Source: CALKCV01 sp964619285 (GTDB taxonomy: Bacteria; Cyanobacteriota; Cyanobacteriia; Cyanobacteriales; Microcoleaceae). Taken from it: DNA of 9,036 nucleotides. The translations under genes and the position numbers were made by a program. Location: contig CAZUCT010000279.1 of NCBI GenBank assembly GCA_964619285.1, forward strand, positions 1 through 9,036, in the 5' to 3' direction. Below the pieces are notes generated by a model. It worked only from the letters and a program-made list of their open reading frames with translations. It had not been told where the DNA came from and did not search any database. Below are positions 1-6,306 of this stretch, piece by piece. Position 1 is the first letter of the stretch, and each line of letters opens with the position of its first letter.

Positions 1-52
1 CAATCGCGCTCCGCGATTACTACGAACAATCGCGCTCCGCGATTACTACGAA
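1..52. repeat. Two tandem palindromic repeats (stem type A)
   Basis: Two identical 26-nt copies lie head to tail at 1-26 and 27-52. Each has a 7-bp stem AATCGCG / CGCGATT around the loop CTC, followed by the tail ACTACGAA. The tail is shared with repeats at 2697-2720, 6008-6306 and 9010-9033, although their stems differ. The second copy overlaps the end of rfbD and supplies its stop codon. The array may continue beyond the left edge of the window. Confidence 0.9.
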
Positions 53-924
53 CTAGCTATTAGTTCTTTTAACATTTGTCGGAGCCCTTGCCGCCAGTGG
101 GGGGGATGAGTTTCGAGAATTTTAGAGATTTTGGCGCAGTTTAAGACTGAATAAGCGGGGCGTTTTGCCGGTGTTGGATATTCGGCGGTGGTGATGGGAA
201 TTACTCGCTTGATTTGAAGGGGAAAATTTAGTTTTTCTGCTTCTTCAAAAATGGCGATCGCGAAATCGTACCAACTAATTGCCCCGCTATTAGTGTAATG
301 ATAAATCCCAAGGTTGTTGGCATTTAAACGGGGTATTAATTGACCGATCGCCGTTGCTAAATCCCCCGTCCAAGTAGGACTCCCTACCTGGTCGTAAACT
401 ACTCGCAATTCCTCCCTTTCTTTCCCCAGTCTCAACATTGTTTTGACAAAGTTTCCCTTGCCTAATGCACCATAAACCCAAGCGGTTCTAATGATAACAT
501 ATTTGGCATTAGTCTTTTGAATTGCTAGTTCGCCCGCGAGCTTAGAACTGCCATAAACGCCTAAAGGATTAGTGGAATCTGTTTCTAAATAAGGAACGCT
601 GCGAGTGCCGTCAAATACATAATCTGTGGAAATGTGAATTAAAATTGCTCCCAATCGTTCGGCTTCGGCGGCTAAAATTCCTGGGGCAGTTCCGTTGACT
701 GCTGTTGCTAATTCTACTTCGCTTTCTGATTTGTCAACTGCAGTATAAGCGGCGGCGTTGACAATTATCTCGGGTTTGATTTCTTCGATGATACGAGAGA
801 TATTCTCTGGATTTGCTAAGTCTAAAGTCGAGCGCCCAGAAACAGTTAAATCTCCTAAAGGTGCGAGGAGAGGTTGCAATTGTTTGCCTAGTTGTCCGTC
901 GAGTCCGGTTAATAAGATTTTCAT
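46..924 (-). CDS. rfbD: dTDP-4-dehydrorhamnose reductase
   Basis: This cytoplasmic enzyme reduces dTDP-4-dehydro-L-rhamnose to dTDP-L-rhamnose with NAD(P)H, the last step of the pathway that feeds rhamnose into polysaccharides. The 292-residue product has the full length of the extended short-chain dehydrogenase (RmlD) family. A Rossmann glycine motif, GLDGQLG, lies at residues 7-13, NAAAYTAVD at 56-64 and STDYVFDG at 99-106. The catalytic YxxxK is Y124/K128. The start codon overlaps the rfbC stop codon as ATGA, which indicates translational coupling. Oddly, the TAG stop and the last Ser codon come from the palindromic repeat at the left edge, so the native C-terminus has probably been trimmed or replaced by a few residues. 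rfbA and rfbB are not in the window. Confidence 0.96.
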   Translation of the reverse strand: MKILLTGLDGQLGKQLQPLLAPLGDLTVSGRSTLDLANPENISRIIEEIKPEIIVNAAAYTAVDKSESEVELATAVNGTAPGILAAEAERLGAILIHISTDYVFDGTRSVPYLETDSTNPLGVYGSSKLAGELAIQKTNAKYVIIRTAWVYGALGKGNFVKTMLRLGKEREELRVVYDQVGSPTWTGDLATAIGQLIPRLNANNLGIYHYTNSGAISWYDFAIAIFEEAEKLNFPLQIKRVIPITTAEYPTPAKRPAYSVLNCAKISKILETHPPHWRQGLRQMLKELIASS

Positions 925-1469
925 GCAAATATCTCGGCTGTTTTTAATGTTTTACCTGCTTCGTCTTTTTTAGATAACACTGGCGTTATTTCTTCTGTGG
1001 GCCATTTGATGCCAATATCGGGGTCGTTCCAAATAATAGAACGTTCGTATTGCGGGGCATAATAATCGGTGGTTTTGTACAAAACTTCTGCTACTTCAGA
1101 TACTACTAAAAAACCGTGGGCGAATCCCGGCGGTATCCACAGTTGTCGTTTGTTTTCCGCAGTTAAAAGATAGCCTACCCATTTGCTAAAAGTGGGAGAA
1201 GTTTGGCGAATATCTACCGCTACGTCGAAGATTTCTCCGACAACTGTTCTTAGTAATTTGCCTTGCGTTTGTTCTATTTGGTAGTGCAAACCTCGCAAAA
1301 CTCCTTTGGCAGAACGGGAGTGGTTGTCTTGCACGAAGTTGAGGTTTATGCCTGTTTTTTCTGCGAAGTTTTTCTGATTGAAGCTTTCAAAAAAGAAGCC
1401 TCTTTCGTCTCCAAAAACTTTCGGTTCGATGAGTAATACTTCCGGTATTTCTGTTTGAATTACGTTCAT
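921..1469 (-). CDS. rfbC: dTDP-4-dehydrorhamnose 3,5-epimerase
   Basis: This cytoplasmic cupin-fold enzyme epimerises C3 and C5 of dTDP-4-dehydro-6-deoxy-D-glucose and hands its product to RfbD. The 182-residue length is normal for RmlC. Visible signatures are FGDERGFF at residues 19-26, the VQDNHSRS block at 46-53, GVLRGLHYQ with probable catalytic H62, IPPGFAHGFLV at 112-122, YKTTDYY at 131-137, WNDPDIGIKWP at 147-157, and the C-terminal LSKKD with D169. It is the first gene of a two-gene unit and its last four bases overlap the rfbD start. A GAGATGA stretch upstream of the ATG may act as a weak ribosome binding site. No convincing promoter was recognised for it in the divergent gap. Confidence 0.97.
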   Translation of the reverse strand: MNVIQTEIPEVLLIEPKVFGDERGFFFESFNQKNFAEKTGINLNFVQDNHSRSAKGVLRGLHYQIEQTQGKLLRTVVGEIFDVAVDIRQTSPTFSKWVGYLLTAENKRQLWIPPGFAHGFLVVSEVAEVLYKTTDYYAPQYERSIIWNDPDIGIKWPTEEITPVLSKKDEAGKTLKTAEIFA

Positions 1470-1581
1470 ATAGCGTTTTCATCTCAGCTTGCCTTATTTT
1501 TTACCATACAACTGCCAAGCCCGTGCATTAAAATTTTTGAACTTTTTTTCCCGATGGTTTGCTTAGTTCGAGAAGGATGGG

Positions 1582-1610
1582 TTGGGATAACCACAATGCG
1601 AGTCTATACA
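1582..1610 (+). promoter_or_regulatory. Candidate sigma-70 type promoter for the RTX gene
   Basis: TTGGGA (1582-1587) and TATACA (1605-1610) are separated by exactly 17 nt, and each matches the -35/-10 consensus at four of six positions. Transcription would start near 1617 and leave a leader of about 40 nt before the RTX start codon. The region is divergent, with rfbC read leftward. This is a pattern match only. Confidence 0.35.
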
Positions 1611-1645
1611 GAATCTAAGTTCAAAAACTAATCTGCAAACCACGC

Positions 1646-1653
1646 AAAAAGGA
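1646..1653 (+). promoter_or_regulatory. Ribosome binding site of the RTX gene
   Basis: AAAAAGGA ends six bases before the ATG at 1660. It is the clearest Shine-Dalgarno-like site in the window and supports the chosen start. Confidence 0.6.
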
Positions 1654-1659
1654 AAACTT

Positions 1660-2559
1660 ATGACTCAAATTGTAATTCCCCCCGGCACTGAAACTGAAGC
1701 ATCAGTAAGCATACCGCTTCCTGGTGGAGGGCGAGGTCTGGTTGGAACGCCCGACCCCGATCGCCTGCGAGGCACCCAGTTCGGAGACATCATGTCGGGC
1801 CTGGCAGAAGACGACTTAATAGCGGGCGGTGGCGGAGATGACGATATCTTGATGGGTTTTGGGGCCGACACTGCTGTTGGCGGTATCGGTAACGACTCCA
1901 TCCAGGCCAACCGAGGCAGCGACTCTTTAATAGGTGGCGAAGGAGACGACTGCTTGCGCGGCGGTAAAGATAACGACGTTCTGGAAGATGACTTCGGAAA
2001 CGACTCCCTATTTGGAGATAGGGGAGACGATGTCATCAGCAGCGGTAGGGGCAACGACTATATCGAAGGCCGTCAAGACAATGACATCATTGATGCTGGC
2101 GACGGCGACGACTTAGTCTTCGGCGGTAAAGATAACGATGCCATTAATGCGGGTGCCGGCAACGACACTGTCTGGGGCGATAAAGGCAACGATCTCTTAA
2201 CCGGTGGGGCCGGGGCCGACCTGTTCTCCTTCCAGTTTAGTCCTGATGGTAGTTATGGAGTAGATACGATTACCGATTTTAATGTAGCTGAGGGCGATCG
2301 CATTGGCTTGAGTGCTAATAATCCGTTGGGGGCCAATTTTGAGGCTTTGACTGGTATCGATTCTAGCTTGCCTCCCGAGCTTTTTGCGGCCATCGAAAAT
2401 TTCGATCCTGCTGCAGGGGATGTTGCTGCTGCAATTATCTACGACCCAGCCCAGGGCTTAATTTATTATAACCTAACGCCAGGGGCGGGCGATGAGGCTG
2501 TCTTCGCTCAAATTAATCCTGGGACTGCCCTCGATAGCACGAGTTTTGAAATATTCTAA
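1660..2559 (+). CDS. RTX-type calcium-binding protein, probably secreted by type I secretion
   Basis: The 299-residue protein is nearly all RTX sequence. From residue 29 to 190 it can be cut into 18 consecutive nonapeptides of the form GGxGxDxΦx with no insertion. The first three are degenerate and the remaining fifteen (56-190) are good, for example GGIGNDSIQ and GGEGDDCLR. In this family such repeats bind Ca2+ and fold into a parallel beta roll outside the cell. Residues 183-209 (GAGADLFSF, VDTITDFN) form the usual junction to a C-terminal module, and the chain ends in FEIF, which resembles an uncleaved type I secretion signal. There is no N-terminal signal peptide and no enzymatic domain, so a structural or surface role is likelier than toxicity. 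A HlyD-type adaptor is encoded at 6744-8924. The coding sequence looks GC-richer than its neighbours. Its substrate or partner cannot be told. Confidence 0.9.
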   Translation: MTQIVIPPGTETEASVSIPLPGGGRGLVGTPDPDRLRGTQFGDIMSGLAEDDLIAGGGGDDDILMGFGADTAVGGIGNDSIQANRGSDSLIGGEGDDCLRGGKDNDVLEDDFGNDSLFGDRGDDVISSGRGNDYIEGRQDNDIIDAGDGDDLVFGGKDNDAINAGAGNDTVWGDKGNDLLTGGAGADLFSFQFSPDGSYGVDTITDFNVAEGDRIGLSANNPLGANFEALTGIDSSLPPELFAAIENFDPAAGDVAAAIIYDPAQGLIYYNLTPGAGDEAVFAQINPGTALDSTSFEIF

Positions 2560-2569
2560 AGGTTGTCAA

Positions 2570-2652
2570 TTGTTAATTGCTAATTGCTTTGATAATCGCT
2601 AATTGGCAATTGCTAATTGCTTTGCTAATCGCTAATTGGCAATTGCTAATTG
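2570..2652. repeat. Tandem 33-nt repeat built from TAATTGC/TAATCGC heptamers
   Basis: Two 33-nt copies at 2581-2613 and 2614-2646 differ by one base (GATA versus GCTA), and a partial third copy reaches 2652. The units contain the heptamers TAATTGC and TAATCGC, which reappear in the arrays at 6654-6735. The block begins just after the RTX stop codon and may influence 3' end formation. No GC-rich stem followed by a T run is present, so it is not called a terminator. Confidence 0.85.
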
Positions 2653-2696
2653 TGTTAGTGGGGACCGGGTAAAGTATTTGGACAAAAATATTTATT

Positions 2697-2720
2697 ACGA
2701 CTAAAGTCGTTACTACGAAC
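2697..2720. repeat. Palindromic repeat (stem type C)
   Basis: The stem ACGACT / AGTCGT with loop AA at 2697-2710 is followed by the tail TACTACGAAC. It lies 24 nt from the methyltransferase stop codon. A near-identical copy is at 9010-9033. Together with 2560-2696 it fills the gap between the convergent RTX and methyltransferase genes, where no gene was seen. Confidence 0.85.
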
Positions 2721-2743
2721 AGGTTAGCTATTAGCAAAAAGCG

Positions 2744-3628
2744 TTAAACTCTTGGTTTTATTCCCCAGGCTTCTAACTCGCCGGTTCCTATTTCAAAAAC
2801 TAATCGATCTAAGTTTAACTGGCGAGCTAGTTTGAGTAAAACTGAGAAGATTTGAGGTTGATAATATTGGAGTCTGTCCAAGATATATTCCACGCTTAAA
2901 GATTTGCTCGTTGATTTTGATTCTATTTGGGAAAACCCGGTTTTTTCTAAGGCTAAATTGATGGTTTTGAAAGAAAAATAGGTCAAGTGTTCCCCCGGTT
3001 TGTAATGATACCAGAAAGAACGGAGAATTTTGGCTAAAATTCCTTCGACGTTGGGAGTTGTTATTAAGATTAAACCCCCCGGTTTTAGCAGTTGATAGGC
3101 TGCTTCTAGTTGGGATAAAGGGTTTGTGGTATGTTCGAGCATATCTTGGAGGGTTATTAAATCGAAGGAGTTGGGCTGAAAAGGATTATCAAATAAGTCT
3201 CCTTGAAATACTAATAAATCTCTGCTTTGGGCAAGTTCTGCGGCATATTGCGATACTTCTAAACCCAGGGGGTTTTCCCAACCTAATTTTTTTGCTTCTA
3301 ACAAACAGTCTCCCAAAGCGCAACCGACATCTAATAATAAGGGGCGATCGCTTCTTAATTTCTTCTGGGCAGCTAGCAAGCGACGGCGAAATGTTTGGCC
3401 GTTCGCTTTCATAGTTGCTAAATAGTCGGAGTAACCTCCTTTTCTTCCTTTGTTTTGATAGTAGCTAGCTTGATAGTAACTAGCTTGATAAATTGCTGTG
3501 GGTTTTTTGGGAGGGTTATTATCCCATACCATGCCGCATTGGTGACATTTTGCTAGGGTGTATTTTTCCCCCGCTTGATAATAGCTGCATTCTTTAGATT
3601 GACAGATGGGACAGTTGGCGGTTTTCAT
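2744..3628 (-). CDS. Class I SAM-dependent methyltransferase with N-terminal zinc ribbon
   Basis: This 294-residue protein probably transfers a methyl group from S-adenosylmethionine to a glycan or other surface-polymer precursor; the substrate is not visible. The N-terminus carries a four-cysteine zinc ribbon, CPIC followed about 20 residues later by CHQCG. The class I core follows: LLLDVGCALGD (motif I, SAM-binding), GLEVS (motif II acidic residue), FDLITLQDMLEH and LLKPGGLILITTPN. The start at 3628 (MKTANCPIC) is preferred because the open frame extends upstream to 3673 only by translating a tandem repeat. No Shine-Dalgarno sequence precedes this ATG, since the repeat lies almost directly against it. 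A 15-nt duplication at 3457-3486 adds a second SYYQA after the zinc ribbon. The context of rhamnose genes and a membrane glycosyltransferase-like gene suggests polysaccharide modification. Confidence 0.88.
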   Translation of the reverse strand: MKTANCPICQSKECSYYQAGEKYTLAKCHQCGMVWDNNPPKKPTAIYQASYYQASYYQNKGRKGGYSDYLATMKANGQTFRRRLLAAQKKLRSDRPLLLDVGCALGDCLLEAKKLGWENPLGLEVSQYAAELAQSRDLLVFQGDLFDNPFQPNSFDLITLQDMLEHTTNPLSQLEAAYQLLKPGGLILITTPNVEGILAKILRSFWYHYKPGEHLTYFSFKTINLALEKTGFSQIESKSTSKSLSVEYILDRLQYYQPQIFSVLLKLARQLNLDRLVFEIGTGELEAWGIKPRV

Positions 3629-4176
3629 ATAGTACGAGGCAAAAGGCAAGAGGCAAAAGGCAAGAGTAGGCAATTAGCAATTAGTACGAGGCAAAAGGCA
3701 AGAGGCAAAAGGCAAGAGGCAAAAGGCAAGAGTAGGCAATTAGCAATTAGTACGAGGCAAAAGGCAATTTTTCTGTTAAGACTATTTGCCGCACTTTCTT
3801 CTAATAAATAATAGAGAAAATGTGGCTTTTCTGAATTGAGCGATCGCAAAATCTTTAAGTAAGTATTACAAGCTACTTCGTCGTTTAAAATACGATTGTG
3901 TAAAATCTTAGTCCATTCTGGAGAATTCATAGCTAATTGGGGCATGACTTTTAGAAAAGCCGTTAGTTGAGTTTCAAGTTCAAAAGATTCCAAAAAGTGA
4001 ACCAAACCAAACATTACTTCTGGTTGTTGGCATTTATCATCTAAAATTCAATGATATTCTGGTAAATCTTCTTCATTGGGATTATTAGCAATTTCAGACA
4101 AGGCTTTTTCAAAATTATCTACTTCTGGTGCTGTTTGCATTAAGCGATTTTCTTTTAATATTTCGATTCGATTCAT
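3625..4176 (-). pseudogene. Broken Imm30-like immunity protein gene
   Basis: Reading from the ATG at 4176 gives MNRIEILKENRLMQTAPEV and then a premature TGA at codon 43 (4048-4050). The same frame continues past the stop with ILDDKCQQPEVMFGLVHFLE and PHFLYYLLEESAANSLN. The two halves read as one protein of the Imm30 immunity family as I recall it from cyanobacteria, and a Trp codon (TGG) mutated to TGA would explain the stop. Native sequence ends near 3770. From there to 3625 the frame translates the tandem repeat (repeated IANCLLLPFASCLLP), so the true C-terminus is lost. An AAAGGAG site lies 11 nt upstream of the start. Imm30 proteins usually neutralise a polymorphic toxin encoded next to them. 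A shorter product from an internal ATG at 4014 is possible but would lack the N-terminal third. Confidence 0.65.
3633..3767. repeat. Nested tandem repeat array (52/66-nt blocks of a 14-nt unit)
   Basis: Blocks begin with TACGAGGC at 3633, 3685 and 3751. Each contains a 14-nt unit GAGGCAAAAGGCAA in two, three and one copies respectively, and the first two blocks close with GTAGGCAATTAGCAATTAG. The block lengths are 52 and 66 nt, exactly one 14-nt unit apart, which shows slippage at two scales. The array sits between the methyltransferase start (5 nt away) and the decayed Imm30-like gene, and has replaced the end of the latter. Confidence 0.93.
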
Positions 4177-4192
4177 TGATTTGATTGCTCCT

Positions 4193-4321
4193 TTATTTAT
4201 TAAAAAAACCCGGCCAAGCTAATTTATTTAGTTTAATTAATTGTTGTAAAGCTTGTCGGATTTCTGAATTATATAAACCTTGACGAATATAAATAGAACG
4301 AACATCAAAAACGGGAGCAAG
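4193..4321 (-). pseudogene. C-terminal fragment of an unrecognised protein, possibly a toxin tail
   Basis: A 42-codon open stretch reads LAPVFDVRSIYIRQGLYNSE and continues to LAWPGFFNK and a TAA at 4193. It is bounded upstream by an in-frame TGA (4322-4324) and has no start codon in a sensible place. The stop lies 16 nt before the start of the Imm30-like gene, on the same strand. This is the spacing expected of a toxin followed by its immunity gene. The amphipathic composition and the clean ending look protein-like, but no family is recognised, and toxin identity is inferred only from position. Confidence 0.4.
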
Positions 4322-4344
4322 TCACCTTTGCATATTTATTTTCT

Positions 4345-4427
4345 CATGACTCACACTCATGACTCACACTCATACTCAAAAAAAGCGTCTTTTTTGAGTG
4401 TGAGTCAAGAGTAAGAGTAAGAGTATG
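4345..4427. repeat. Hairpin with flanking 13-nt and 6-nt tandem repeats
   Basis: CATGACTCACACT occurs twice in tandem (4345-4357, 4358-4370). The second copy runs into ACTCAAAAAA (4374-4383), which pairs with TTTTTTGAGT (4390-4399). An outer arm TGTGAGTC (4399-4406) is complementary to GACTCACA in the tandem copies. AGAGTA units follow to 4427. The A/T-rich stem with a T run on either strand could act as a weak bidirectional terminator for the membrane gene, whose stop codon is about 160 nt away. From 4428 to 4564 no gene or clear structure was seen beyond a GCCCCAATGCACTTGCCCCT element at 4455-4474. Confidence 0.6.
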
Positions 4428-4564
4428 AAATTATTCTGTTTTATCCTCTGTTATTGCCCCAATGCACTTGCCCCTACAAAATTGAAAAAAAAACATCAAC
4501 CCATTTCACCCACCAACAACCCATCCGCACTCGTCCGCTTTCAAATCCGCTGCTAACCGACTTT

Positions 4565-6151
4565 TTATCGCTCACTAAAAACTCCATTGATGTCGATTTC
4601 GTCGTTTAATTTAACAAATTGCCGCTTTTTAGCATCATACACCCAGGCAGCGATCGCCCCCTCTCCCACTGGCAACTCTTCACTAGAAAAACTCGCTTGC
4701 CACCTCGCTTTTTTATAACGCTTAGACTTTAAAGTTTTGGCAAGTTCTGGACTATCTAAAACTACATAAGCATTAGCAAAAAAAGTTCGCTTGTCTCCAT
4801 AAGATAATAACACTAAATTCGGCGTTTCTTCTCTCTCTGGAATCGTCGCCCATCCAGTTACCCGTAAAACAGGCAAGATGCCTGTTTCTCCCAACCCAGG
4901 CATCTTGCCTGTTTCTCCCCACCCATCTGAAGGCGTATCTAAATAACCATAAATCTCCTCTGGTTTGTCGACAAATTCTAGCTTGGGAAACTCCCGCCAT
5001 CCCAATTTATCCAGAATTTCCGCCCCTTCTCTTACTAACCAAGTTTTACCATTTAATAGTACCAAACAACTCTCTGGCGCTGCCTGCATAAACTCCGATT
5101 TTTCTAGATAATTAATTATCTCCAAACATTCTTTTCGACCTTCCATATAGGGCAATTCTGCTTTCATTTTGTCGATTACATAAACAGAATTTACCGCTAT
5201 AATTGAAGCAAAAATTGCGGCAAAAATGCTAAATACTGGCAGAGGTTTACCCTGAAAAGTTATTTTTTGTTTTTCCCGTAAAAACAACCCCAGAAGATGA
5301 ATTAAAGCAACAATTAATAAGACGGATGTCGTCGTATATCTGGAAGAAATAATTGCATTTTTGACACCGTATTGAGCGCGCCCTGCGGTAATCGAAAGGG
5401 ATGAAATAATAGCAAAAGCCCCTACGGATAACCAAGGTAATGCACTGGGATTTATAACTATAACGGGTATCTTGCTTTTTATTCTAACAAAATAAAAACA
5501 GAAAAATAGGAAAGAAGAGAATAAGATAAAACCGACAATAATTGAAGGAATGGGAATGCGAATTAGGGGTAAACTTAATACTGTAAAAAAGTAGCTAATT
5601 ACTGATAAAGGTCGCTCCAGAAATAGAAATGGTTGAGGTTCGCGGATGGGGTTGTAATTCAGGGAATAAATGAAACACGAAATTAGAAAAATTCCCATCC
5701 AGATTAAAGCTCTTTTTAGCTTTTGGCGGCGGTTTCCTTCTAGGGAGAAAACTGCAGGAATTAATATAGGCCAAGCGAGCAAACCTTGGGCTAAGGTGAA
5801 GCTGCCGATAAAACAGGAAGTGCCGGCGTAGAACAGGCGTCTCGCCTGTTTGCCGGACTCGTTACAGCAGAGAAAAAATACCGCCATTACTACGCATAAA
5901 TTAGTTAAAAACCAGAACAGCGTAAACCCCCATAACCAGTTTTGATGCTGGACTAAGGAAAATATTAGCATGCAGGTTAAAATATTGGTGGTATGAATAT
6001 TAGGAATATCGCTGAAGCGATTATTACTAACTAAATCGCTGAAGCGATTACTACGAGCTAAATCTATATCGCTGAAGCGATTACTACGAACTAAATCTAT
6101 ATCGCTGAAGCGATTACTACGAACTATATCGCTGAAGCGATTACTACGAAC
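4565..6151 (-). CDS. Polytopic membrane protein, GT-C glycosyltransferase-like, C-terminal part
   Basis: This frame is open from the gap edge at 6151 to the stop at 4565 (528 residues) and joins the N-terminal part at 6252-6624. The first ~55 residues translate the palindromic repeat array (SNRFSDI units). Native sequence resumes at PNIHTTNILTCMLIFSLVQH, followed by NWLWGF, a motif I associate with uncharacterised cyanobacterial GT-C-like proteins. About eight hydrophobic segments follow up to the codon near 5165, then a non-membrane C-terminal domain of roughly 200 residues, probably outside the membrane. An ATG at 5971 could start a shorter 468-residue protein but has no upstream signals and lies inside the family-like sequence. 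Two more palindromic repeats are embedded in frame, giving KQARRLF at 5831-5848 and GETGKMPGLGETGILPV near 4870-4917. The family assignment is tentative. Confidence 0.7.
   Translation of the reverse strand, partial: VRSNRFSDIVRSNRFSDIDLVRSNRFSDIDLARSNRFSDLVSNNRFSDIPNIHTTNILTCMLIFSLVQHQNWLWGFTLFWFLTNLCVVMAVFFLCCNESGKQARRLFYAGTSCFIGSFTLAQGLLAWPILIPAVFSLEGNRRQKLKRALIWMGIFLISCFIYSLNYNPIREPQPFLFLERPLSVISYFFTVLSLPLIRIPIPSIIVGFILFSSFLFFCFYFVRIKSKIPVIVINPSALPWLSVGAFAIISSLSITAGRAQYGVKNAIISSRYTTTSVLLIVALIHLLGLFLREKQKITFQGKPLPVFSIFAAIFASIIAVNSVYVIDKMKAELPYMEGRKECLEIINYLEKSEFMQAAPESCLVLLNGKTWLVREGAEILDKLGWREFPKLEFVDKPEEIYGYLDTPSDGWGETGKMPGLGETGILPVLRVTGWATIPEREETPNLVLLSYGDKRTFFANAYVVLDSPELAKTLKSKRYKKARWQASFSSEELPVGEGAIAAWVYDAKKRQFVKLNDEIDINGVFSER
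4866..4921. repeat. Pair of inverted palindromic repeats inside the membrane protein gene
   Basis: AACAGGCAAGATGCCTGTT (4868-4886) is a palindrome, and CAGGCATCTTGCCTG (4897-4911) is the same core in the opposite orientation, each followed by TTCTCCC. Both are translated in frame in the membrane protein's soluble domain, where they give a low-complexity GETGKMPG/GETGILPV stretch. Confidence 0.85.
5821..5856. repeat. Palindromic repeat inside a membrane segment coding region
   Basis: AACAGGCGTCTCGCCTGTT (5832-5850) has 8-bp arms around TCT and is flanked by direct TGCCGG copies at 5821-5826 and 5851-5856. It is in frame and encodes KQARRLF in the loop before a hydrophobic segment of the membrane protein. 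Confidence 0.75.
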
Positions 6152-6306
6152 NNNNNNNNNNNNNNNNNNNNNNNNNNNNNNNNNNNNNNNNNNNNNNNNN
6201 NNNNNNNNNNNNNNNNNNNNNNNNNNNNNNNNNNNNNNNNNNNNNNNNNNNCTATATCGCTGAAGCGATTACTACGAACTATATCGCTGAAGCGATTACT
6301 ACGAAC
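6008..6306. repeat. Array of palindromic repeats (stem type B) across an assembly gap
   Basis: Seven visible copies of ATCGCTGAAGCGAT start at 6008, 6035, 6068, 6101, 6128, 6256 and 6283. The stem ATCGCT / AGCGAT encloses loop GA, and each copy is followed by the tail TACTACGAAC. Start-to-start distances are 27, 33, 33, 27 and, beyond the gap, 27 nt, all multiples of three. The leftmost two copies have slightly divergent tails (TATTACTAAC, TACTACGAGC) and the copies near the gap are identical, which suggests recent amplification in the middle. A further degenerate tail, ATTACTGCGAGCT, follows at 6307-6319. Confidence 0.95.
6152..6251. other. Assembly gap of exactly 100 N
   Basis: The run of 100 N is a conventional placeholder for a gap of unknown size. 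It falls inside the repeat array, where short reads cannot be placed. If the missing DNA holds whole repeat units, its true length is three times some number plus 2. The 100-base placeholder therefore shifts the frame and artificially splits the membrane protein gene. Confidence 0.97.

Noticed and set aside
1470..1560. Promoter for rfbC with TTGGCA at 1513-1518 on the minus strand.
   Set aside because: No acceptable -10 element occurs at the right distance.
1665..2054. Long open frame antisense to the RTX gene.
   Set aside because: It is a by-product of the periodic GGxGxD coding sequence; its Pro/Ser-rich product is low complexity and has no start signals.
3629..3673. Fifteen-residue N-terminal extension of the methyltransferase (MPTLAFCLLPFASYY).
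   Set aside because: It is entirely translated from the tandem repeat and precedes a natural MKTANCPIC start, so the shorter form was chosen.
4866..4921. Inverted repeats as a transcription terminator.
   Set aside because: They lie inside the open membrane protein frame and lack a U tract.
6124..6151. Ending FVVIASAI-stop for the N-terminal part of the membrane protein.
   Set aside because: It arises only by reading through 100 placeholder N, which shifts the frame by one relative to any whole-unit filling.
6008..6306. The regular array at the gap could be a CRISPR array.
   Set aside because: Units follow one another with no unique spacers, only 13-19 nt of shared tail and linker, and there are no cas genes. 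It is a palindromic repeat array read in frame by a gene.
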